The notes under the pieces were generated by a model. That model did no database searches, was not told where the DNA came from, and saw only the letters and a program-made list of their open reading frames with translations. Positions 33,499 to 41,328 of a stretch of DNA of 59,756 nucleotides are shown in pieces; position 1 is the first letter of the stretch; each line of letters begins with the position of its first letter. The stretch covers positions 113 through 59,868 of the forward strand of contig NZ_JADILO010000034.1 in NCBI RefSeq assembly GCF_015278125.1. The letters run 5' to 3'. The translations under genes and the position numbers were made by a program. The stretch is from Vibrio fluminensis (GTDB lineage: Bacteria > Pseudomonadota > Gammaproteobacteria > Enterobacterales > Vibrionaceae).

Positions 33499-35214
33499 TT
33501 ATGCCGTTTTTACTTCTTCTCTTAAACCAGTAAATTCTGGCATTAAGGAAATCAATTGCTTGCTGTACTCATGCTGTGGGTGATTAAACAATTGCTCAGT
33601 TGGCGCAACTTCTAACAGCGTTCCCATCTGCATCACTCCCACGCGATCACACATCTGGCGAATCACCGGTAAGTCATGACTAATAAACAACATGGTGAGA
33701 TTTAATTCGTCTTGCAGGTCTTTGAGTAGATTGAGAATTTGCGCTTGTACCGACACGTCTAATGCTGACGTCGGCTCATCACAAATCAAAAGACGTGGGC
33801 GTGTTGCTAGAGCACGCGCTATCGAAATACGTTGGCGCTGACCGCCAGAGAACTCGTGCGGGTACTTAACTCCCGCCATAACGCCCAAACCAACATGATC
33901 CAAAAGATCGTTAACGATCTGTCGCGTTTCTGTTTCATTGCGCGTAAGTTTATGAAATCGAATCGGTTCTGCGATGATATCGAACACTTTCATGCGTGGA
34001 TTCATCGATGTATATGGGTTTTGAAACACCATCTGCATTTGACGACGCATTGGGCGACGCTCTTTCTCTGAAGTCAAAGCAGTGAGGTCAATGCCTTCAA
34101 AGGTCACTCGTCCTGAGTTAGGCTGATACAGACCCGCGATTACGCGAGCAATCGTCGACTTGCCAGAGCCCGACTCACCGACGAGACCAAAGGTCTCACC
34201 TTCTCGCACTTCAAAGCTGACATTGTTTGACGCTTGCACATATTCTCGACGACTTTCAAATAACGAATCTTTAGTGACAAAACGTAGGTTAACATTTTCA
34301 ACTTCAAGCAATGCACCGGTGTAGTCACGCTGATCTTGGCTTTGCCCTAACCAGTGATTCTTAATATCAAGCGGCTGCATCTCACTCGCTTCTTCAATGT
34401 AACTCACTAGAGGAAAACGCTTCAATTTGACATCAGAACGCGGCACCGCCGAAATTAGACTTCGAGTATAAGAATGATCAGGATCGCCCAACACTTTTGC
34501 GGTTGGACCAAATTCAACCAAATCCCCGCGATACATTACCGCCACTCGATCTGTCACATTGGAAACTACACCCATGTCGTGGGTCACCAACATACAACCC
34601 ACATTATTCTTTACACACAACTCACGTATAAGACTAAGGATTTGGTCTTGAATCGATACATCTAGTGCTGTCGTCGGTTCATCAGCAATAATTAGATCTG
34701 GTTCACCTGCGAGTGCAATGGCGATAACCACACGCTGACGCATGCCACCAGAAAATTGATGCGGGTACTGTTTAAGGCGGTTTTCAGGTTGTGGGATTCC
34801 CACCTGCTGCATCAACGACAATGAGCGCTGATAAGCTTCTTCATCAGACACATTCATATTGGCATGAATTGTCTCTTTCAATTGCTGCTCAACAGTAAAC
34901 AAAGGATTGAGTGAGGTCATCGGATCTTGAAAAATAAAACCGATCTTAGAACCACGAACTTGACGCATTTTCTGCGGCGAGAGACCTGAGATTTTTTCAC
35001 CATCAAGAAATACTTCACCACCAGCAATAGTTCCTGGAGGACTCAGCAGATCGATAACCGCATTACCAACAGTGGACTTACCCGCCCCCGATTCACCAAC
35101 TACGCCAACAATCTCACCACGTTCAATATTAAACGACAACGATTTTACAGCGGCATGTACCCCATGGCGTGAGGGATACTCAATACGAAGATTTTTAACT
35201 TCTAAAAGTGACAT
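33499..35214 (-). CDS. Fused double ATPase of peptide ABC transporter (DppD-DppF/GsiA type)
   Basis: A 571-residue protein with two ABC modules in one chain. Module 1 has GVVGESGAGKST near residue 40, signature SGGMRQR and Walker B LIIADEPTTALD. Module 2 has GLVGESGSGKST near residue 340, signature SGGQRQR and LLICDEPTSALD. E. coli Dpp uses two separate ATPases, whereas GsiA is fused like this. The start at 35214 (MSLLEVKNL) follows AGAGGT; the frame open further upstream is not family-like. First gene of the four-gene operon. Confidence 0.9.
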   Translation of the reverse strand: MSLLEVKNLRIEYPSRHGVHAAVKSLSFNIERGEIVGVVGESGAGKSTVGNAVIDLLSPPGTIAGGEVFLDGEKISGLSPQKMRQVRGSKIGFIFQDPMTSLNPLFTVEQQLKETIHANMNVSDEEAYQRSLSLMQQVGIPQPENRLKQYPHQFSGGMRQRVVIAIALAGEPDLIIADEPTTALDVSIQDQILSLIRELCVKNNVGCMLVTHDMGVVSNVTDRVAVMYRGDLVEFGPTAKVLGDPDHSYTRSLISAVPRSDVKLKRFPLVSYIEEASEMQPLDIKNHWLGQSQDQRDYTGALLEVENVNLRFVTKDSLFESRREYVQASNNVSFEVREGETFGLVGESGSGKSTIARVIAGLYQPNSGRVTFEGIDLTALTSEKERRPMRRQMQMVFQNPYTSMNPRMKVFDIIAEPIRFHKLTRNETETRQIVNDLLDHVGLGVMAGVKYPHEFSGGQRQRISIARALATRPRLLICDEPTSALDVSVQAQILNLLKDLQDELNLTMLFISHDLPVIRQMCDRVGVMQMGTLLEVAPTEQLFNHPQHEYSKQLISLMPEFTGLREEVKTA

Positions 35215-35650
35215 TACCAGACCTCTACTGCTTCGGCAGCTCCCTGCCCTGTCTGAAAAATTGAATCCATTCAAATACCAGTATGATGTTCTGGCACTTA
35301 CAAGCCTTTCAATTTGGCAAACATTTCACACAATTGCAACAAAGGCAGTATAAAAAGTTGTGTTTGCTCATATTTTAAGCAACATATAACACCCACAATG
35401 CATAACTATTTATCGAGAATATGAAACACCCTTACCTGCCAATACTATCGTGACAATTAACGCAGCAATAGTGACTAATTAGTCAATTGGTGTATTTAAC
35501 AAATTAAAAACAAAAACCCCATGAAAATGGATTAAATTAGGCCAATAAATGGGTAACAAATAAAAATACAGCCCTAAAGACCAGTATCTAGCTAATTAAA
35601 AGTCCATTCGACCATTAAAAGTGATAATTAATGGAGTAATAAAAAGGTGA
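35215..35650. other. AT-rich gene-free stretch upstream of the peptide ABC operon
   Basis: This must hold the operon promoter, but no single site stands out. No RNA gene or repeat was seen. Confidence 0.5.
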
Positions 35651-35653
35651 TAA

Positions 35654-35797
35654 AGAGAGATAAAAACGAAAGCTTCTGATGTTTTTATTCCGAGCAAAAA
35701 TGAAAAGCTAGCTAAAGATGCGGTTTTACAGTTAGGAGTCGCTGAACCAATAATTTTCAGTACCCCATTTAAAGCAGTAGATCTTGATGACTTGTAA
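35654..35797 (+). pseudogene. Possible 3' remnant of an unknown gene beside the tRNA cluster
   Basis: A 47-codon open frame with no start codon or ribosome site, ending TAA at 35795-35797. Its translation (DVFIPSKNEKLAKDAVLQ, then FKAVDLDDL at the end) has plausible protein composition, unlike the shadow frames nearby. It may be the tail of a gene lost when DNA next to the tRNA genes was deleted. No family was recognised; it could be chance. Confidence 0.3.
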
Positions 35798-35828
35798 GGA
35801 CAGGACGCCCAGTCTAGGGCTTCGTATA

Positions 35829-35856
35829 GTGGTCGGTGAAGAAGGATTTGATACAT
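35829..35856 (-). pseudogene. 3' fragment of a tRNA-Pro copy
   Basis: About 27 bp nearly match the CCA end, acceptor and T-arm strand of the intact tRNA-Pro genes 130 and 350 bp away. The remaining sequence to about 35890 is degenerate. It is a decayed or truncated copy at the distal end of the cluster. Confidence 0.6.
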
Positions 35857-35927
35857 TCGGGTTCCCGAGGACTGGCACTCCAGACCCCGACTCAGCATGT
35901 GCAGACTTAGCTTTATGCTGTAAATGC

Positions 35928-35958
35928 AAAAAGGCCCCGTCATTTCTGACGAGGCCTT
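35928..35958 (-). terminator. Terminator of the tRNA operon
   Basis: AAGGCCTCGTCA/TGACGGGGCCTT stem with TTTTT on the minus strand, just beyond the last intact tRNA-Pro. Confidence 0.88.
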
Positions 35959-35964
35959 GAATGG

Positions 35965-36041
<77 letters not shown>

Positions 36042-36064
36042 AGCATGTATTCTTTAGAAAAGAA

Positions 36065-36141
36065 TGGGGTGGCTAACGGGATTTGAACCCGCGACAACCG
36101 GAATCACAATCCGGGACTCTACCAACTGAGCTATAGCCACC
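36065..36141 (-). tRNA. tRNA-His (GTG)
   Basis: 77 nt with the extra 5' G characteristic of tRNA-His opposite C73. Anticodon stem CCGGA/TCCGG around TTGTGAT gives GTG; T-arm GGGTTCAAATCCC; CCA encoded. Identical to the copy at 36422-36498. Confidence 0.95.
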
Positions 36142-36185
36142 ATCAAATTGTTATGTTTACCGTCCAAGAACGTTAAACTAAATAG

Positions 36186-36262
<77 letters not shown>

Positions 36263-36282
36263 ACAAGTTATTTTTTTACTTG

Positions 36283-36357
36283 GTTTGCGTTGAGGGTCAA
36301 CCCTCTGGTCCGCTTATTCCAAGAGCCGAGATGCGCTACAAGTAACACGATTCACCG
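36283..36357 (-). pseudogene. Decayed tRNA-Pro copy
   Basis: Keeps the 5' acceptor CGGTGAA, a D-arm piece TTGTAGCGCATCT and GGACCAGAGGGT from the anticodon/variable region. The anticodon loop is disrupted (CTCGGCTCTTGGAATAAG) and the acceptor 3' strand is lost. It cannot fold as a tRNA. Confidence 0.75.
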
Positions 36358-36421
36358 ACTTATGTTTTATCTCTAAGAGAATGGAAGCTTACGCTACCTA
36401 AACCATTTTCGAAAGGGAAAA

Positions 36422-36498
36422 TGGGGTGGCTAACGGGATTTGAACCCGCGACAACCGGAATCACAATCCGGGACTCTACCAACTGAGCTATAGCCACC
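36422..36498 (-). tRNA. tRNA-His (GTG)
   Basis: Second intact 77-nt copy with G-1, anticodon GTG and encoded CCA, identical to the gene at 36065-36141. Confidence 0.95.
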
Positions 36499-36529
36499 AT
36501 TGTATTTCACCGATTTTCCTCCAGGCTTA

Positions 36530-36606
<77 letters not shown>

Positions 36607-36627
36607 ATGCCCCATCGGCGGAGAGGA

Positions 36628-36656
36628 ATAATACGGATATCACACTATTGCGTCTA
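36628..36656 (-). promoter_or_regulatory. tRNA operon promoter
   Basis: Minus strand: -35 TAGACG (36651-36656), 17-nt spacer, -10 TATTAT (36628-36633), then the GC-rich discriminator CCTCTCCGCC seen at stringently controlled tRNA promoters. Confidence 0.7.
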
Positions 36657-36888
36657 GTACTTTTTTTACTTTTTTTATCGTTTGCTGCCTTTTTCAGCAA
36701 CCAAGGTCAAATAAAACTCAGTTCAGCGTGTGATGTAACCCCGCTCGTTGGGAAGTTATTGTTTATTGCAACAACTTATCGAGATATAATCACCCACTGT
36801 TTACATTGATTTAACAGCTCAAGTCGCCTGTTTGTCAAATGAAACTCTAATTAAAAGGTAAGCACGAACTTACCCTCAGGAATGTATA

Positions 36889-37311
36889 GTGAGTTTAATG
36901 GATATGTCTCGAAAAATATTAACCGCTTTGGTCGCTGCAGCAACATTTTCTAGCGCTACTTTTGCAGCAAACGTTAGCCAAGAACAATATGATGCGATTG
37001 CAGAAAGAATTAAACCTGTTGGTGATGTTTACCTTGCAGGCAGTGAGCCTGTAGCTGTTGTGCCAACCGGTCCTCGCGATGGTGCGACGGTTTATGGCAC
37101 TTTCTGTACGGCTTGTCACTCGACTGGCGTTAGCGGCGCACCAAAAACAGGTGATGCTGGTGATTGGTCGCCACGTATTGCTCAAGGACGTAGTGTTCTA
37201 AACGACCACGCAATCAACGGCTTTAATGCCATGCCAGCCAAAGGCTCTTGTATGGATTGTTCAGACGATGAAATCATCGCCGCGATCGACCATATGATTG
37301 AAGGTCTGTAA
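36889..37311 (+). CDS. Cytochrome c5-type monoheme cytochrome
   Basis: A 140-residue periplasmic electron carrier. Signal peptide KILTALVAAATFSSATFAA, then the mature domain with one heme site CTACH near residue 74. A second cysteine pair CMDC near residue 120 is typical of cytochrome c5 (disulfide), and the probable axial methionine is in NAMPAKG. GTG at 36889 is the best start because AGGA lies 7-8 bp before it; ATG at 36898 or 36904 is also possible. Single-gene unit with a terminator shared with rep. Confidence 0.87.
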   Translation: MSLMDMSRKILTALVAAATFSSATFAANVSQEQYDAIAERIKPVGDVYLAGSEPVAVVPTGPRDGATVYGTFCTACHSTGVSGAPKTGDAGDWSPRIAQGRSVLNDHAINGFNAMPAKGSCMDCSDDEIIAAIDHMIEGL

Positions 37312-37330
37312 GACCACTGCGATAAAAAGC

Positions 37331-37359
37331 AAAAGGCTTGGGAAACCCAAGCCTTTTTT
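37331..37359 (+). terminator. Bidirectional terminator between cytochrome c5 and rep
   Basis: AAAGGCTTGGG/CCCAAGCCTTT stem with T runs in both directions. Confidence 0.9.
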
Positions 37360-37379
37360 GATTCTTGCTCTACACAACG

Positions 37380-39395
37380 TTACTTCTTAAACATCGCGCG
37401 TAAATTAGCAATATGCGCCTGTCCTTTCGCCATGCGCTCTTCTTGTGTCACTGGCTTCTTGGTTTGTTCCCATTCCACATCATCAAATGGCAACTCATCG
37501 AGAAAACGACTCTGAGTTGGCTTAATCAGTTCACCATACTGACGACGTTCACGACACATAGTGAATGTTAGCTCTTTCTGCGCGCGAGTAATGCCCACGT
37601 ACATCAAACGGCGTTCTTCTTCAACGTTGTCTTCATCAATACTAGTTTGGTGTGGCAAAATGCCTTCTTCGGTACCAATTAAATAAACGTACGGAAACTC
37701 GAGACCTTTTGATGCATGCAAAGTCATTAACTGCACCGCGTCGCTATCTTCATCTTCTTCGCCACGTTCCATCATGTCACGCAATGTGAGACGTTGAACC
37801 ACTTCACGCAGTGTCTTCTCTTCTTGATCGTAGTTATCACCTTCTAAGTCTGACACTATCCAAGAATAGAGGTCGGAGACGTTCTTCATCCTCATCTCAG
37901 CCGCTTTCGGGCTTGAAGAGGTTTCATACAGCCAATCTTCGTAATTGATATCACGTACAAGAGAGCGCACCGCTTCCACCGTATCACCACGCTCGGCTTG
38001 GTCAGAAATGGCCACCAGCCAGGTGGTAAAACGGCGCAGGTTCTCCAACCCTCGTCCAGAGAGATGATGCTCTAGACCTAACTCAAAGCTTGCCTCAAAC
38101 AAGCTCTTGCCGCGCATGTTAGCGTAGCTACCTAACTTCTCTAACGTGACCGGTCCGATCTCACGCTTTGGCGTATTCACGATACGTAGGAAAGCGTTGT
38201 CATCATCCGGGTTCACCAAGACTTTTAGGTAAGCCATGATGTCTTTGATTTCAGCGCGAGCAAAAAACGACGTGCCGCCAGATAACTTGTATGGCACACG
38301 GTTTTGCATCAAGGATTTTTCGATCAAACGCGATTGGTGATTACCACGATATAAAATCGCATAGTGTCGATAGTCAGTGCGATTCAAAAATTTGTGCGCA
38401 ATGATCTCACCCGTAACACGCTCTGCTTCGTGTTCTTCATTTTTCGCCATCAATACTTTGAGTTGCTCGCCATCCGGCAGCTCCGAGAACAGAGATTTCT
38501 CATACACATGCGGGTTATTGGCAATCAGAATGTTGGCGCAACGCAAAATACGATTGGTCGAACGATAGTTCTGCTCCAGCTTAATCAGCTTAAGACTTGG
38601 GTAATCTTCACCAAGCAACACCAGGTTTTGTGGTTTTGCCCCACGCCATGAATAGATTGACTGATCATCATCACCTACCACCGTAAAGCGTGCGCGCTCG
38701 CCCACCAGCAAACGCACCAACTCATACTGACTGGTATTGGTATCTTGGTATTCGTCCACCAACAGATAACGAATTTTATTTTGCCAACGCTCACGCACTT
38801 CTGTGTTACCACGCAACAGCAATACTGGCATCAAAATTAAATCATCAAAGTCCAATGCGTTATAGGCACGCATCTGCTTTTGGTACATCTCAAAACAGAA
38901 AGCAAATAACTGCTGCTGTTCTCCTTGGGCGCGCGCTTTGGCTTCGTCTGGTGACAGCATGTCATTTTTCCAGTTCGAAATGGCACTCATTAATTGACGC
39001 AGCAGATCTTTGTCACCATCTAACTGTTTCTCAGTCAGCTCTTTTAAAAGTGCTAACTGGTCTTGGTCATCAAACAGAGAAAAACCCGACTTCAAACCGA
39101 GATGCTTATGCTCACGCTTAATAATATTCAGACCAAGCGTGTGGAAAGTTGAGACCATCAACCCTTTCGATTCTTGTTTACCTAATGTCTGCCCAACACG
39201 CTCTTTCATCTCACGTGCCGCTTTATTGGTAAAGGTCACCGCTGCGATATTGCGCGCTTTATAGCCACACTGCTGAACCAAGTAAGCAATTTTGTTAGTG
39301 ATCACTCGCGTTTTACCAGAGCCCGCACCTGCCAATACTAGGCAAGGGCCTGACACATACTTAACCGCTTGGTCTTGTCCGGGGTTCAGCTTCAT
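37380..39395 (-). CDS. rep: ATP-dependent DNA helicase Rep
   Basis: Superfamily 1 3'-5' helicase that travels with the replisome and clears proteins and transcription complexes from forks. The 671 residues match E. coli Rep (673). Walker A AGAGSGKTRVITNKI, VTFTNKAAREM, LLVDEYQDTN, DDQSIYSWRGA, LEQNYRST and VQLMTLHASKGLEF are present. The opening MKLNPGQDQAVKYVSGPCLV is Rep-like and differs from UvrD. No long C-terminal Tudor tail. Confidence 0.95.
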   Translation of the reverse strand: MKLNPGQDQAVKYVSGPCLVLAGAGSGKTRVITNKIAYLVQQCGYKARNIAAVTFTNKAAREMKERVGQTLGKQESKGLMVSTFHTLGLNIIKREHKHLGLKSGFSLFDDQDQLALLKELTEKQLDGDKDLLRQLMSAISNWKNDMLSPDEAKARAQGEQQQLFAFCFEMYQKQMRAYNALDFDDLILMPVLLLRGNTEVRERWQNKIRYLLVDEYQDTNTSQYELVRLLVGERARFTVVGDDDQSIYSWRGAKPQNLVLLGEDYPSLKLIKLEQNYRSTNRILRCANILIANNPHVYEKSLFSELPDGEQLKVLMAKNEEHEAERVTGEIIAHKFLNRTDYRHYAILYRGNHQSRLIEKSLMQNRVPYKLSGGTSFFARAEIKDIMAYLKVLVNPDDDNAFLRIVNTPKREIGPVTLEKLGSYANMRGKSLFEASFELGLEHHLSGRGLENLRRFTTWLVAISDQAERGDTVEAVRSLVRDINYEDWLYETSSSPKAAEMRMKNVSDLYSWIVSDLEGDNYDQEEKTLREVVQRLTLRDMMERGEEDEDSDAVQLMTLHASKGLEFPYVYLIGTEEGILPHQTSIDEDNVEEERRLMYVGITRAQKELTFTMCRERRQYGELIKPTQSRFLDELPFDDVEWEQTKKPVTQEERMAKGQAHIANLRAMFKK

Positions 39396-39571
39396 GATGG
39401 TCTCATCCAGAAAAATTAATGGCGCCTATAATAATGGTGCAACACGACGATTGCTAATATTTAAGTAAAGTGCCCACAAGGTGCGATTGCCACTCTCGCA
39501 CTTAAAGCCATCAACAAGATTTTTACTGAATTAATGCAATACTTTATTGAACTTCTGTTTGTAATTTGGTC

Positions 39572-39597
39572 TATAATGAATGAACGTTCATTCATTA
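39572..39597 (+). promoter_or_regulatory. vexR promoter -10 with overlapping perfect palindromic operator
   Basis: A 24-bp perfect palindrome at 39574-39597, centred between 39585 and 39586 on TGAACGTTCA, overlaps the TATAAT -10 (39572-39577). It lies 14 bp upstream of the TetR gene. This is the classic geometry of a TetR-family repressor blocking its own operon. Confidence 0.8.
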
Positions 39598-39610
39598 GCG
39601 GTCTCATTAA

Positions 39611-40192
39611 ATGACCAAAAAACTCAGTGTAGATAAAAAGCAGCAAATTCTGGATGCCGCAGAAGCGATTCTCGCGGAGTCAGGATTTCATGGCTTATCC
39701 ATGCAGAAAGTCGCCAAACAAGCTGGCGTCGCTGCAGGAACTATCTATTGTTACTTTTCTGATAAGGAGCACCTTCTTGCCGAGGTGCGGCTCAATGTCA
39801 CCCAGCGTATTGCCGATGCTGTACAAGCTGGGGTCGTCGGGGATGAGCCTCTTAAAGATCGTTATCGCACCATGTGGTTAAACACTTGGAACTTAGCAGT
39901 GTCTAACAAAAACGCCCTAAGTAACCGAGTGCAATATGACTCACTACCTTGCACTACCGATATAGAGATTCGTGCACAAGAAAAGCTGATGTTTCATCAA
40001 GTGCAAAAGTTATTCGAAGATGGCAAAGCACAAAAGGTTTTTAAGCCGATTGCTAATGAAGTTTTGTCTGGTTTGACATTTGAGGCGTGTGTAGCGCTTG
40101 CTCGTAAACATGCGTGGGGGTTTTACCATCTGGATGATGAGGCAATTGAAGCCGCCATCAATGCCAGCTGGGACGCAGTAATTAATCATTAA
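39611..40192 (+). CDS. vexR: TetR-family repressor of the RND efflux operon (VexR-like)
   Basis: A 193-residue regulator. The N-terminal helix-turn-helix is KQQILDAAEAILAESGFHGLSMQKVAKQAGVAAGTIYCYF (first 50 residues, split here only by reading), and the C-terminal ligand-binding helices are variable. It is followed 18 bp later by the membrane-fusion gene, so it heads the operon. The palindrome over the -10 box suggests autorepression relieved by pump substrates. The name follows the vexRAB arrangement of V. cholerae, where the locus also neighbours rep and a cytochrome c gene; identity is inferred from order and family. Confidence 0.85.
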   Translation: MTKKLSVDKKQQILDAAEAILAESGFHGLSMQKVAKQAGVAAGTIYCYFSDKEHLLAEVRLNVTQRIADAVQAGVVGDEPLKDRYRTMWLNTWNLAVSNKNALSNRVQYDSLPCTTDIEIRAQEKLMFHQVQKLFEDGKAQKVFKPIANEVLSGLTFEACVALARKHAWGFYHLDDEAIEAAINASWDAVINH

Positions 40193-40210
40193 CTTGGAGT
40201 TCTAACAAGA

Positions 40211-41317
40211 ATGAAAAAGTGGACTTTCTTTATGATTGTCATCGTCTTGCTACTGTTTGGTAGCGTGATTGGTTTCAATCTATTCAAGCAACAAAAAATA
40301 GCTGAATATCTCGCTAACCGACCTGAGCCAGAGTTTCCTGTGACGGTGACGCAAGTAAAACCTGTCGATTGGGTACCTGTTATCGAAGCGATCGGTTTTA
40401 TCGAACCTAACCAAGGTGTCACCGTCGCCAATGAAACCAGTGGTGTAATTGATAAAATCAGTTTTGAGTCGGGAACCAAGGTTGAAGAAGGTCAGTTACT
40501 TATCACTCTTGATTCTGAAGTAGAAAAAGCCAATTTAAAAAGTGCTCAGGCAAAATTGCCAGCAGCGCAAGCCAAATATAAGCGCTACCAAGGTCTGTAC
40601 AAAAAAGGCTCTATCTCTAAAGAGGCTTACGACGAAGCTGGCGCTAACTACTTTTCTCTACAAGCTGAAATTGAGAGCCTAAAAGCCTCGATTGACCGCC
40701 GCGAAATCAAAGCGCCATTTGCTGGTGAAGTGGGTATTCGTAATGTTTATCTTGGTCAGTATCTACAAGCTGGCAGCGATATCGTCCGTCTAGAAGACAC
40801 CACCGTAATGCGCCTGCGCTTTACCGTGCCACAAACCGATATCTCGCGTATCCAACTTAAGCAAGAAGTAGAAATCTACGTGGATGCTTACCCAGAAAAA
40901 CCGTTCAAAGGTTCTATTTCAGCGATTGAGCCTGCAGTTAACGTACAAAGCGGTCTTATCCAAGTACAAGCGGATATCCCTAACAGCGATGGTAAATTGC
41001 GCAGTGGCATGTTCGCCCGTGCCAACATCATCCTACCTAAACTCGTTGACCAAGTGACTCTGCCACAAACTGCCATCACCTACACCTTATACGGTGACAA
41101 TGTTTACATCGTGACAGAAGAAGATGGTGAGAAACGTGTACAACAACACGTAGTAAAAGTTGGTGAGCGTGTGGCTGATATCGCCCATATTCTTGAAGGC
41201 GTTAAGCCCGGTGATGTGGTCGTGACCACAGGTCAAGTACGTTTAAGTAATGGTGCGAAAGTTCGCGTCGTGGAAAGTGACGCAACCACACCACCAGCTG
41301 AAACACCAATGCTGTAA
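40211..41317 (+). CDS. vexA: RND efflux periplasmic adaptor (membrane fusion protein, VexA-like)
   Basis: A 368-residue adaptor that bridges the inner-membrane pump and an outer-membrane TolC-type channel. It has an N-terminal membrane anchor (FFMIVIVLLLFGSVIGF), a biotinyl-lipoyl half (GFIEPNQGVTVANETSGVI), an alpha-hairpin (residues about 100-150), the second lipoyl half (IKAPFAGEVGIRNVYLGQYL) and beta-barrel domains. No TolC gene is in the window, so the channel is encoded elsewhere. GGAG lies 12 bp upstream of the ATG. Co-operonic with the regulator and pump. Confidence 0.88.
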   Translation: MKKWTFFMIVIVLLLFGSVIGFNLFKQQKIAEYLANRPEPEFPVTVTQVKPVDWVPVIEAIGFIEPNQGVTVANETSGVIDKISFESGTKVEEGQLLITLDSEVEKANLKSAQAKLPAAQAKYKRYQGLYKKGSISKEAYDEAGANYFSLQAEIESLKASIDRREIKAPFAGEVGIRNVYLGQYLQAGSDIVRLEDTTVMRLRFTVPQTDISRIQLKQEVEIYVDAYPEKPFKGSISAIEPAVNVQSGLIQVQADIPNSDGKLRSGMFARANIILPKLVDQVTLPQTAITYTLYGDNVYIVTEEDGEKRVQQHVVKVGERVADIAHILEGVKPGDVVVTTGQVRLSNGAKVRVVESDATTPPAETPML

Positions 41318-41328
41318 TTGGAGGATTC

